DNA from: Candidatus Caenarcanales bacterium
Lineage (GTDB): Bacteria > Cyanobacteriota > Vampirovibrionia > LMEP-6097
DNA length: 64,000 bases
Reading direction: 5' to 3'
Assembly (NCBI GenBank): GCA_013216135.1
Contig: JABSOS010000001.1
Coordinates: 1-64,000 of the forward strand
The notes under the pieces were generated by a model. It was not told the origin of the DNA, did no database searches, and saw only the letters and a list, made by a program, of their open reading frames with translations. The position numbers were made by a program, and so were the translations under genes. Numbering within the stretch: position 1 is the stretch's first letter; each line of letters begins with the position of its first letter. Shown here piece after piece: positions 25,666 to 33,736 of the stretch.

Positions 25666-26817
25666 ATGCCTCCAGAAGAAGACGAGCAACCAATAATCGT
25701 TAAAAAGATCATCAAAAAAGGTGGTCACGGTGGGCACCATGGTGGTGCCTGGAAAGTTGCTTACGCAGACTTCGTTACAGCGATGATGTGTTTATTCTTA
25801 TTACTATGGCTAATTAATGTTGACCCTGCAACAAAATCAGCAGTATCAGAAGTTTTTAAACAACCGACTACATCTGGACCTTTAGAAGGTAATGTCTATG
25901 TTTTCGGTGGTGCTAAAAGGCCAGGTGAAGAAGGCCAATTTGAAGGTGGAGCTAGTTTCATGCAATTTGAAAAGTTAAAGCTCACTGAAGAAAACAAAGA
26001 AAGAGTTAAAAATATTATTCAAACAGAATTTAAAGAAAGTCTAGAACTAAGTCTTGATGATGAGATGCAAGAATCTGTAGGCTTTCATATAGTGGAAAAT
26101 GGTATTCTCATTGAAATTCAAGAAACAAATGACGGATCACTTTTCACAAGTGGCTCTTCTGTACCTACAAGCTTTGCAAAAAGGATTATAGATAAACTCG
26201 CTGGAATACTTAGAAATAACACCAGTTCAATGATTCTTGCTGGGCACACAGATGGACAAAACTATTCATTAGGCTCATATGATAATTGGAATTTATCTAC
26301 TGATAGAGCACATGCTGTTAGAAGTAGATTAGAATTTGATGGAATTAATGAAAGTCGCTTTGTAAAAGTAGAAGGTTACGCTGACCAACAACTTAAATAT
26401 CCAGCAAATCCAGCAGCCTCTCTAAATAGAAGAATTAATATCACTTTAATTCAAGAAGAAGTTCTTAAAAAATTAAAAGAAGAACAAAAAGAACTTGTTG
26501 TAAATACTCCTATAGTAGAAAAAGAACAAAAGCGTGAACAAGAAATAAAACGCTCTGGTGATAAATTAAAAGATTTTAGAAAATATGTAGAAAAAAGCTC
26601 AGGTAGATCAAACGCCCCTCCAAGTCTAGAAGCTATTAAAAGAAGAAAAAGAAGAACAGAGTACTATGAAAAATATACTCTTGAAGGTGGTGGAGGCCAC
26701 GGTGGCGGTGGTGAACACGGTGGTGGTGAAGAAGCAGCGCCAGCAGAAGCTGAGGCTGGCGGAGACCACGGTGGCGGTGAAGATCACGGCGGTGGTGGGC
26801 ACGGAGGTGGACACTAA
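25666..26817 (+). CDS. motB: flagellar motor stator protein MotB
   Basis: 383 residues. The N-terminus has the MotB hallmark GGHGGHHGGAWKVAYADFVTAMM (about 20-42), where the Asp in YADF is the proton/ion-carrying residue, then the single membrane helix to about 54. A periplasmic OmpA-like peptidoglycan-binding domain spans about 165-265 (LAGHTDG, NWNLSTDRA, VEGYAD, NRRINI). Beyond it is a charged linker and an unusual tail of about 45 residues of Gly, His and acidic residues. An in-frame TAA three codons upstream fixes the ATG at 25666, although GGAGG (25641-25645) is 20 bases away. motA is not in this window. The next gene overlaps its stop by 1 bp. Confidence 0.92.
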   Translation: MPPEEDEQPIIVKKIIKKGGHGGHHGGAWKVAYADFVTAMMCLFLLLWLINVDPATKSAVSEVFKQPTTSGPLEGNVYVFGGAKRPGEEGQFEGGASFMQFEKLKLTEENKERVKNIIQTEFKESLELSLDDEMQESVGFHIVENGILIEIQETNDGSLFTSGSSVPTSFAKRIIDKLAGILRNNTSSMILAGHTDGQNYSLGSYDNWNLSTDRAHAVRSRLEFDGINESRFVKVEGYADQQLKYPANPAASLNRRINITLIQEEVLKKLKEEQKELVVNTPIVEKEQKREQEIKRSGDKLKDFRKYVEKSSGRSNAPPSLEAIKRRKRRTEYYEKYTLEGGGGHGGGGEHGGGEEAAPAEAEAGGDHGGGEDHGGGGHGGGH

Positions 26818-28541
26818 TGGTTATCGCTAAAAGCCTTAGAAGTCTTGATAATTTCTTAAGAGATAAGTTCAATGTAAACATTGAATTTCTAAAGAAAATT
26901 TATAATGCTGATGCTAAACGAAGCAAAATTTTCATTAAATATCACCATGACCACGTTAAAGAGTGGGTTGAATGGATAAAAAAACAAGACACCGAAACAC
27001 AAAACTTCGCCTTCGCTAAATTAATCGAATTTTTAAAAACCCATCCAAAAACTTGGGACATTTTACTAATTGATGTAATCGTAGCTGTCTCATATTTTAG
27101 ATTTCCAGAATCTCTTCATCTCCTCAAAAACTTTATTATCACAGCTCATAGAATGTGCGACACCTACCCTGTTCTAAGAGAAGCTTATATCTCTGCAATC
27201 AAGGGACTCATATTAAATGATGAAAGTTTAGCAAGAGATATAATGGATCAACAGATTATCCTTCAAAGAAACAAAAGAGAAGTTTTAGAGTTAATCAGTA
27301 CCACTGTTCCTCTCTTCACTTTTGATACAGATATTACAAATATAGTAGTTAACCTAATAACCTTTCCTGAACTAACATTTAAAGATAGAGAAATTATTCT
27401 GGATAGCCTGCATAAAAAACCAGCTGACCACTTAAAAGATATTTATTTAAGATCTGTAGATCAATTTATAGAGATTGATAAAACTGCACGGGAATTCTCA
27501 AAAGACTGTAACAAAACTTTTGCAATGGTTTTGAAAAAAGCTGTTGAGTTCTTTAATGATGAAAAATTCAATGTCGTCGAAGCACTTTGTAAAAGTAACC
27601 ATCTAAGTCTTAAAGCATTTGAAATAGTAGGTGAACATTTAATTGAATTTGGTATTGCAAATACTTATAAATTTTATGCTTACGCTAAAACCCCTCAGGA
27701 AAGCAAAGCAGTGCAAAAAGCACTTGCACAAAGAAACGAACTTACATATCAGGAGCTTATGGTTACTAGAGCATTTGACCTTAGAGAAACTTTTCCTTTC
27801 GAGCGCAAAGCATTATTTGTAGAAAAACAAACAGAAAAAATTAAGCTCCCAAGTGACTTAGATCCCTTTAGAGAAATAATTATTGATTCACTTTCACCTC
27901 AAGCTATAGAAAATGAAGAAGGTGATGATGTTCAAGGTGGTGGTATTTTACTTACTGGTGATGCCTTCTGGGAAAAGCTTTATATCGGTAGATCAATTGC
28001 AGCAGAAAAGAAATGGAAATTTATCTATGTTGATTACTTGAACTATATCGAAGAAGAAGGAAACCCTTACTTTGAAGAATTAAAAGAAGATATTATCAAC
28101 AGTAAGCACGTTTTAATAGTTATAGAGAATATTCATATGGCTGCTGATGACAGTCAACAACTACTCTTTGAAAGACTAAGAGAATATGGACAGGAAACTA
28201 ATATTTACTTCATTGGTTCCATTCCTAAAGAAATCTCTGTTCACGAAGAAGAGTTCAAAAATACTTATAAAGAATGTATTCCAAGAGATATCTTCCCTAT
28301 CATTAGAGATGTTCCGTATTGCTCATTTGAAAAACAGGAGAAAATTTGGGAAAGAATTTTATTTGAGTTAGGTGAAAATAGAGAAAAAAGTAATATCTCT
28401 GAACAAGAAATTTTGATTAGTAGTTATGACATTTACTCAATTGAATTTGATGTATATATCAGAACCTATTTCCATATCTGTCTTTTAATATATGGAAAAT
28501 TAGTTAGCCTCGAAGAAATGCAAAAAATAGGTGTATTCTAG
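26817..28541 (+). CDS. MotB-linked protein with helical repeats and a degenerate AAA+-like domain
   Basis: 574 residues, no recognised family. It has no signal peptide or membrane helix. The N-terminal two thirds are alpha-helical and HEAT-like in rhythm (HVKEWVEWIKKQDTETQNFAFAKLIEFLK near 40). From about 372 the order resembles an AAA+ core: GGILLTGDAFWEKLYIGRSIA where Walker A should be, HVLIVIENIH (about 430) at Walker B, and TNIYFIGSIP (about 462) at sensor 1. The Walker A lysine and the Walker B acids are missing, so ATP hydrolysis is unlikely. It overlaps motB by 1 bp (TAATG), so it is surely coupled to it. The next gene starts directly after its stop. Confidence 0.6.
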   Translation: MVIAKSLRSLDNFLRDKFNVNIEFLKKIYNADAKRSKIFIKYHHDHVKEWVEWIKKQDTETQNFAFAKLIEFLKTHPKTWDILLIDVIVAVSYFRFPESLHLLKNFIITAHRMCDTYPVLREAYISAIKGLILNDESLARDIMDQQIILQRNKREVLELISTTVPLFTFDTDITNIVVNLITFPELTFKDREIILDSLHKKPADHLKDIYLRSVDQFIEIDKTAREFSKDCNKTFAMVLKKAVEFFNDEKFNVVEALCKSNHLSLKAFEIVGEHLIEFGIANTYKFYAYAKTPQESKAVQKALAQRNELTYQELMVTRAFDLRETFPFERKALFVEKQTEKIKLPSDLDPFREIIIDSLSPQAIENEEGDDVQGGGILLTGDAFWEKLYIGRSIAAEKKWKFIYVDYLNYIEEEGNPYFEELKEDIINSKHVLIVIENIHMAADDSQQLLFERLREYGQETNIYFIGSIPKEISVHEEEFKNTYKECIPRDIFPIIRDVPYCSFEKQEKIWERILFELGENREKSNISEQEILISSYDIYSIEFDVYIRTYFHICLLIYGKLVSLEEMQKIGVF

Positions 28542-30449
28542 ATGGATAATAATGTTTTAAACGTCATAATAACAATCGTCGTCGTAGTCGCGTTTATATT
28601 TGTCTACCTAGTTCTCTTTACCAGCTTTTTTGATAACTTCTCTACAGCGAAGTACGAAAAGTCAATCAAAATTAAAAAGAAATACAGTGTAGAAACATTA
28701 AGACTCTTAAAGAAGATTTGCTATCAATTCAGACACAGATCATTTGATGCATGGTTAGCTTGGTTAAGAATTCAAGAAAATGACATTCAAAATATTGCTT
28801 TGAATAAATTAATTCAACATTTGAATGGTGACGTAATAGAATGGGATGAATCTGTAACTCCAGATATAATAATGAACCTCACAGTTTTTAAAGGAATCAA
28901 AAACCTCTCATTTATTTTCCCAAACCTATTAACAAAAATCAAAGAAGCATCACATACAGCTCTAGTAAACCAATTCCTTTATTACAAATCAACCTTCATA
29001 CCTTTTATTACTCTATATCCGAGTTTAGGACTTGAATATCTTGAAGTTGAGGTTGAAGAACTTTGTAGCTCAGCAGAATTAGGATCTGTAGATAAAAAGA
29101 AATTTTTAGTTGAGCAAATTCAAAGAATAAATGTTCATTTTAATGAGGGGAAAATTTATGATCAATCTCTTATAAATCTATTACTGGATATCATTTGCAA
29201 TAATGATGAAGATTCAATCGTTAGATGGGAAGCATTTGAAGTTTTATACGAATTTGATAGAAACGATGTTCATCAGGCATCCTTAAAAATCCTACCTGTC
29301 ATAGTTGAACATAGTGACGGAATGGATGAAGTTGTTTCCCAAATCTTTAAAAGCTTAATTAAAGACTTAGTAGCTGACGTAAATAAACCAGAAATTTTTT
29401 CTATATTCAAAGATTCAATGTTGAAACCTACTTTGAGACCCGTTGTAGTTACAACTTTAGGTAATTTACTCATGGGTATTAATAGCTTATTTAATATGGA
29501 ACACTTGTTTGCAATTTATAAGCTTGATGAAGACGAGGGCAAAGACCTTGTAAAAATACTTGCAAAAAGAAATACTTTAACAGAATCAGAAGTAGAATTT
29601 ATTGAAGAACCTCAACCTAAATATTTAATCTACAAAGACATAATCACAACTGAAAATTTAAAACTTGACGACTTGCCAGTACCATCTTTCCAAAAAGATT
29701 ATATAGATGGTCTATTAAAGAAAATTGGTAAAACACCTTTTGAAAAAAAGGAAGGAGCAGGTATGAACTCTTACGAGAGCGCAATGCTCAGAGGACCTAA
29801 TAAATTCGATAAGATTTATATCTGCAGACTTTTCTGCCTTTTAAGAAACATGGCTTTTAAACATATTGGGCTAGAAAAAATCATGACAGAAAACAAAAAT
29901 GATCCTGGTACTGCTCTAGAAAATCAAATGAAATATGAACAGGAAGGAACTATGTTTTATATTTCAAATATTGAACAAATCTACGGTAAAGCAATTGCAG
30001 ATGATGACTTTGATAAACATTTAAAAAAAATCAAACAAATACTAAAAGTATATTCATCAAACAAAGATTATTTTCTAATCTCAAGTTCTGAAGACCCAAT
30101 CATAATGCAAGAGACAGGGCAAACCTTTATAGATATCCAGGCAGATAATATTTTCAAAAACATTATAGATTTTAATCTTCCAGGACAATACGATCAACTA
30201 AAACTTCTTGAAAGTATGGTTCAAAAATTTAATAAAAAAAGAATTAGAGATGGTGAAGGAATATTAAATCAATTACTCGCACTTGCAAAAGAACGCTCTA
30301 TGATTGAAGGCTATTACACTGCTGCAAAATTTGCGAAATTACTATTAGTGTTATTTACTGAATATGAAAGTCTAGAACCTATTCTTAATTTGGAAGAAAA
30401 GTATGAGTTCTTACTAAATGAATCTAAAAAGAAAAGAACTAAAAAATAA
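28542..30449 (+). CDS. MotB-linked paralogue with membrane anchor
   Basis: 635 residues. An N-terminal membrane helix (about 7-28, IITIVVVVAFIFVYLVLF) precedes a cytoplasmic region collinear with the preceding protein: FDAWLAWLRIQENDIQNIALNKLIQHL matches its VKEWVEWIKKQ... segment, MLRGPNKFDKIYICRLFC matches its LLTGDAFWEKLYIGRSIA, and GTMFYISNIEQIYG matches its HVLIVIENIH. The two genes are thus diverged duplicates, and this one too lacks Walker residues. It starts at the base after the previous stop. I infer a complex of two cytoplasmic scaffold proteins attached to the membrane near the stator; the C-terminus is basic (SKKKRTKK). Confidence 0.6.
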   Translation: MDNNVLNVIITIVVVVAFIFVYLVLFTSFFDNFSTAKYEKSIKIKKKYSVETLRLLKKICYQFRHRSFDAWLAWLRIQENDIQNIALNKLIQHLNGDVIEWDESVTPDIIMNLTVFKGIKNLSFIFPNLLTKIKEASHTALVNQFLYYKSTFIPFITLYPSLGLEYLEVEVEELCSSAELGSVDKKKFLVEQIQRINVHFNEGKIYDQSLINLLLDIICNNDEDSIVRWEAFEVLYEFDRNDVHQASLKILPVIVEHSDGMDEVVSQIFKSLIKDLVADVNKPEIFSIFKDSMLKPTLRPVVVTTLGNLLMGINSLFNMEHLFAIYKLDEDEGKDLVKILAKRNTLTESEVEFIEEPQPKYLIYKDIITTENLKLDDLPVPSFQKDYIDGLLKKIGKTPFEKKEGAGMNSYESAMLRGPNKFDKIYICRLFCLLRNMAFKHIGLEKIMTENKNDPGTALENQMKYEQEGTMFYISNIEQIYGKAIADDDFDKHLKKIKQILKVYSSNKDYFLISSSEDPIIMQETGQTFIDIQADNIFKNIIDFNLPGQYDQLKLLESMVQKFNKKRIRDGEGILNQLLALAKERSMIEGYYTAAKFAKLLLVLFTEYESLEPILNLEEKYEFLLNESKKKRTKK

Positions 30450-30451
30450 AG

Positions 30452-31330
30452 TTAAAGGCTGAGACTACCCTTATCTATAACATAAGCACCATCCTGATTT
30501 TTAGCTAAAAACACTAAAGTGTCATCAGATTCCTTAACTAAGGTAAAACTTAATTCATCACCAGGTTTCACTGGTTTTGAAAATCTAGCTTTGAAAGCTT
30601 TAATACTATCCTGATCAAAATAATGAAGACCTAAGTTAGCTGCTAAAGCCATAGTTGCCATACCATGTAAGATATTAGAACCCAGTCCAACAGACTTACC
30701 TAAATCAGAATCTAAATGAATAGCATTAAAATCTCCACTCGCACCAGCATACTTCTGTGGCATATATTTATCTATATAAACCTTCATCTTAAACTCACTA
30801 TCAGAAACCCTTTTATACTCAGGATCTAACTCAAGAGCAGATATTTCTGTTGGGAAGAAATTTAATTTAGATGCAGTTCCAGCAAGACTCATTGCAAGTT
30901 TCTCAGTAAAGCTAAAATCGGTATCATTTCCACCTCTAACTATAAAAGAACTACTTTGAGTACAAACTAACTCATCATTAGCGTCTTTTGAATCTACTTT
31001 AAAAATTACAAAATCATGACCTTTCTTCGAGAAAATATTATCAATCCAAGCATAACTAGTAATATAATCGCCAGCTTTAGCTGGCTTATGATAAGTAAAT
31101 TCCATATCTCCATGAACTAATTTACCTAGATTTAGCTTAAGCTCTGGATCATAGAGCACTTGCTCTAAAAGATTTGAAGCATAGACTACAGGAAAAGTAA
31201 GAGGAATATTCTCACTATACTTTTCTATCTCACCTTTAGTCGCTTTTACGAACTCTTTTATCTTCTCTTGTGAAACTTGATAAGTAACTGATGGGTATGG
31301 TTTACCAATAAACTTTGGGTCGATTGTCAT
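30452..31330 (-). CDS. double-hotdog MaoC-like dehydratase
   Basis: 292 residues made of two hotdog domains. The N-terminal one (about 5-135) has the FAS1-type dehydratase pattern KLVHGDMEFTYHKPAKAGD. The C-terminal one (about 160-290) carries the hydratase-2 motif ASGDFNAIHLDSDLGKSVGLGSNILHGM (about 205-232), with the catalytic Asp and His of MaoC/R-specific enoyl-CoA hydratases, and KPVKPGDELSF. It probably hydrates or dehydrates acyl-thioesters in fatty-acid or mycolate-like metabolism. It precedes no acyl-chain gene here. The stop is 2 bp from the stop of the convergent motB-linked gene. The upstream moxR gene ends 12 bp away on the same strand. Confidence 0.82.
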   Translation of the reverse strand: MTIDPKFIGKPYPSVTYQVSQEKIKEFVKATKGEIEKYSENIPLTFPVVYASNLLEQVLYDPELKLNLGKLVHGDMEFTYHKPAKAGDYITSYAWIDNIFSKKGHDFVIFKVDSKDANDELVCTQSSSFIVRGGNDTDFSFTEKLAMSLAGTASKLNFFPTEISALELDPEYKRVSDSEFKMKVYIDKYMPQKYAGASGDFNAIHLDSDLGKSVGLGSNILHGMATMALAANLGLHYFDQDSIKAFKARFSKPVKPGDELSFTLVKESDDTLVFLAKNQDGAYVIDKGSLSL

Positions 31331-31342
31331 AAGGACATTCTA

Positions 31343-32407
31343 TTAAGGAACTTCTATACAGTCAAAAATAATTTTAATAATATCGTCAGCAGTTTTATCT
31401 TCAGCTTCAGCTTCAAAACTTAAACCGATACGGTGCCTTAAAACATCAAAACCAATACTCTTAATATCCTGAGGAATCACATAAGCTCTACCCTTAAGGT
31501 AAGCATAAGTCTTAGCAGCTAAGGTAAGAGCAATTGAAGCCCTAGGAGAAGCGCCATAGTCTATTAGATAATTAAGTTCTTTAATCTTCTGTTTTTTAGA
31601 GAAATTTGACTCTTCTTCTAATCTAGTGGCAAAAACTATATCGATAATATAGTCCTGTATTTTCTCATCTACATAAACTTTGTCCACTAATGCACGAGCG
31701 TTAAAAATATCTTCTTTATTAATAATCTGATCTAAGTAAACCTTTTCCTTAGTAGATTTCATATTCATGATCTGCTTCTCTTCCTCGCGGGTAGGGTAAG
31801 AAATCAAGAGTTTCATCATAAATCTATCCATTTGGGCTTCAGGCAAAGCATACGTTCCTTCCTGCTCAAGCGGATTTTGTGTCGCTAAAACGATAAAAGG
31901 TTCTTCAAGTTTAAAAGTTTCTTCACCTAAAGTTATGGTTTTTTCAGCCATCGCTTCAAGAAGAGCAGACTGAACTTTAGCAGGTGCACGATTAATCTCA
32001 TCTGCCAAAATCAAATTAGAAAAAAGAGGGCCTTTTTTGGTTTCAAAATTCCCATGACCATTATTAGGGTTATAGATTTGTGTACCAACAAGATCAGCAG
32101 GCAATAAATCAGGTGTAAACTGAATTCTCTGAGAGTCGATACCAGTACATTCAGCTAAACTCTTAATCGTTTCAGTCTTAGCAAGGCCTGGCACACCCTC
32201 TACAAGCATATGCCCGCCAGAAATAAGGCCAAGAAGTAACTTTTCTATAAATTCTTCCTGTCCAATGATTTTCTTTTTAATTTCTTGCCTAACTTTTCTA
32301 AAAGCCTGGCTCTGGATTTGAATTTCTTCAGTTGTTTTCTCTAAATCTATCTCGTTATTATTTTCAGTCATATTTTGATCTAAGTTCTCTTGATCTTGTA
32401 CTTCCAT
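31343..32407 (-). CDS. moxR: MoxR-family AAA+ ATPase
   Basis: 354 residues from the ATG at 32407 (MEVQDQEN); an in-frame ATG at 32425 would add six. Walker A GVPGLAKT is at about 71-78, Walker B LILADEINRA at about 140, sensor 1 FIVLATQNP near 180 with EGTYALPEAQMDRFM following, and the C-terminal lid GASPRASIAL near 290. This is the MRP/MoxR group, usually partnered with DUF58/VWA proteins for metallo-complex or envelope maturation. A DUF58 gene occurs in this window at 45406 but is not adjacent. It lies 12 bp before the hotdog gene and diverges from ruvB. Confidence 0.9.
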   Translation of the reverse strand: MEVQDQENLDQNMTENNNEIDLEKTTEEIQIQSQAFRKVRQEIKKKIIGQEEFIEKLLLGLISGGHMLVEGVPGLAKTETIKSLAECTGIDSQRIQFTPDLLPADLVGTQIYNPNNGHGNFETKKGPLFSNLILADEINRAPAKVQSALLEAMAEKTITLGEETFKLEEPFIVLATQNPLEQEGTYALPEAQMDRFMMKLLISYPTREEEKQIMNMKSTKEKVYLDQIINKEDIFNARALVDKVYVDEKIQDYIIDIVFATRLEEESNFSKKQKIKELNYLIDYGASPRASIALTLAAKTYAYLKGRAYVIPQDIKSIGFDVLRHRIGLSFEAEAEDKTADDIIKIIFDCIEVP

Positions 32408-32532
32408 AATAGTAAATTTTAGCAACCCATTTAGTACAAATCAAAATAGAAAAAAATCTGGTGAATTTGGATATTTTCGAAAAATAAAGGTACAACCCTA
32501 GCCATAAATTAACAACTTCTAAGAAAAGCCAC

Positions 32533-32561
32533 TTGAATAGACCAAGAATTTTTGATATAAT
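32533..32561 (+). promoter_or_regulatory. strong sigma-70-type promoter upstream of ruvB
   Basis: TTGAAT (32533-32538) and a perfect TATAAT (32556-32561) are separated by exactly 17 bp, the best sigma-70 match I noticed in the window. Transcription would begin near 32568, about 115 bp before ruvB, and run straight into the hairpin at 32592. Confidence 0.7.
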
Positions 32562-32567
32562 ATATTC

Positions 32568-32620
32568 TATATTCAAAAATAAGTTAAATCAATCGAGCCA
32601 AAAGCTCGATTTTTTGTTTT
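32568..32620 (+). ncRNA. candidate short transcript or leader RNA ahead of ruvB
   Basis: Between the promoter at 32533-32561 and the hairpin-plus-T-run ending near 32616 there is only about 50 nt and no plausible reading frame. If the terminator is efficient the product is a tiny RNA; if it is conditional it is an attenuator controlling ruvB and its downstream gene. Both readings are inference from promoter and terminator geometry. Confidence 0.4.
32592..32620 (+). terminator. intrinsic terminator / attenuator hairpin
   Basis: ATCGAGC (32592-32598) and GCTCGAT (32604-32610) form a perfect 7-bp stem with a 5-nt loop, followed by TTTTTTG-TTTT. This is a standard Rho-independent terminator on the plus strand, but no plus-strand gene lies immediately upstream: the left neighbour, moxR, points away. 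It therefore must act on the promoter at 32533. Confidence 0.75.
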
Positions 32621-32683
32621 TAAAATATCTATATTTCCGCTTTTCAAAAGCAAAATAGCATGTTAGACTTACTTATGTAAGTA

Positions 32684-33736
32684 ATGGCAATTGTTTCATC
32701 CTATGAGCAAAATGGTGAGGATTCAAATAAATCACCTGTAAAAAAATCGAAAAACCTAGACGGGGCAGCGACTAAAGCTGACTTAAGTAATGAAAAGGGT
32801 AACAAACTCAGACCTGAAAATTTTGATGAATACATAGGCCAAGAAAGGCTAAAGCAAACTTTAAGCATCTCTATAAATGCAGCTAAAAAAAGAAATGACC
32901 TTGCAAGCTTAGGTCACGTTTTACTTTATGGACCACCTGGACTTGGGAAAACCAGCTGTGCTTATTTAATAGCAAAAGAGCTAGGAACTACAATCAAAAC
33001 TTTTTCAGCCCCAGCACTTGAAAGACCTAAAGATATCATCGGGATACTTATGTCACTTTCACCAGGAGATGTATTATTCATCGATGAAATTCATCGCTTA
33101 AATAAAGTCACTGAAGAATTACTATACCCCGCGATAGAAGACTTCGAAGTAGATTTGAATGCTGGAAAAGATGATTCCACCAGGATCATGCGCTTGAAAA
33201 TAAATAAGTTTATCTTAGTAGGTGCTACTACTAAACTCGGTTATATAAGCGCTCCACTTAGAGATAGATTTCTACACGTTCATCGCATGGAATACTACAA
33301 TGAAGCAGAGCTTGGGCAGATCATAGAAAAGAGTGCAGCTAAGCTTTCACTTAAAATAGAAGATAAAGCACTATTAGAGATAGCTGGTAGAAGCCGAGGT
33401 ACGCCTCGTATCGCTAATCGTTTACTGCGTTTAGTTAGAGACTATTCAGAGCATTTAGAAAAAGACTTTTTAGATCTAGAAACTGCTAAAAAAGCATTAG
33501 ACCTATATCAAATCGATAAGCATGGTCTTGATAATATGGATAAAAAAATCCTAGAAGTTCTTATTAATAATTACCAGGGTGGACCAGCAGGTTTAGAAAC
33601 GATAGCAGGACTTATAGGAGAGGATAAAAATACCGTCGAAGACTACTATGAACCATTTCTAATTCAATCAGGTTTACTTTTAAGAACCCAAAGGGGGCGC
33701 ATTGTCACCGAAAAAGGTTTAGAATATTGTAAGTGA
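32684..33736 (+). CDS. ruvB: Holliday junction branch migration helicase RuvB
   Basis: 350 residues. After a polar N-terminal extension of about 38 residues come RPENFDEYIGQ (43-52), Walker A GPPGLGKT (83-90), Walker B VLFIDEIHR (about 128), the RuvB-specific beta-hairpin region, sensor 1 ILVGATTKLGYISAPLRDRF and the sensor-2 GTPRIANRLLRLVRDYS. The C-terminal winged helix has DKKILEVLI, GGPAGLETIA and YYEPFLIQSGLLLRTQRGR. It drives branch migration with RuvA. The ATG at 32684 has no Shine-Dalgarno; a palindrome, ACTTAC-TTAT-GTAAGT (32667-32682), sits directly before it and could be an operator. The next gene overlaps it by 4 bp. Confidence 0.95.
   Translation: MAIVSSYEQNGEDSNKSPVKKSKNLDGAATKADLSNEKGNKLRPENFDEYIGQERLKQTLSISINAAKKRNDLASLGHVLLYGPPGLGKTSCAYLIAKELGTTIKTFSAPALERPKDIIGILMSLSPGDVLFIDEIHRLNKVTEELLYPAIEDFEVDLNAGKDDSTRIMRLKINKFILVGATTKLGYISAPLRDRFLHVHRMEYYNEAELGQIIEKSAAKLSLKIEDKALLEIAGRSRGTPRIANRLLRLVRDYSEHLEKDFLDLETAKKALDLYQIDKHGLDNMDKKILEVLINNYQGGPAGLETIAGLIGEDKNTVEDYYEPFLIQSGLLLRTQRGRIVTEKGLEYCK

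Noticed and set aside
26626-26881. Minus-strand frames opposite the MotB tail coding repetitive His/Val or Ser/Thr sequences
   Set aside because: They are antisense to the GGT/CAC-rich tail of motB; low-complexity codons keep the opposite frames open.
32427-32576. Minus-strand hydrophobic frame upstream of moxR
   Set aside because: It lies over the promoter and terminator of the ruvB leader and runs on into the moxR start region; hydrophobic because the DNA is AT-rich.
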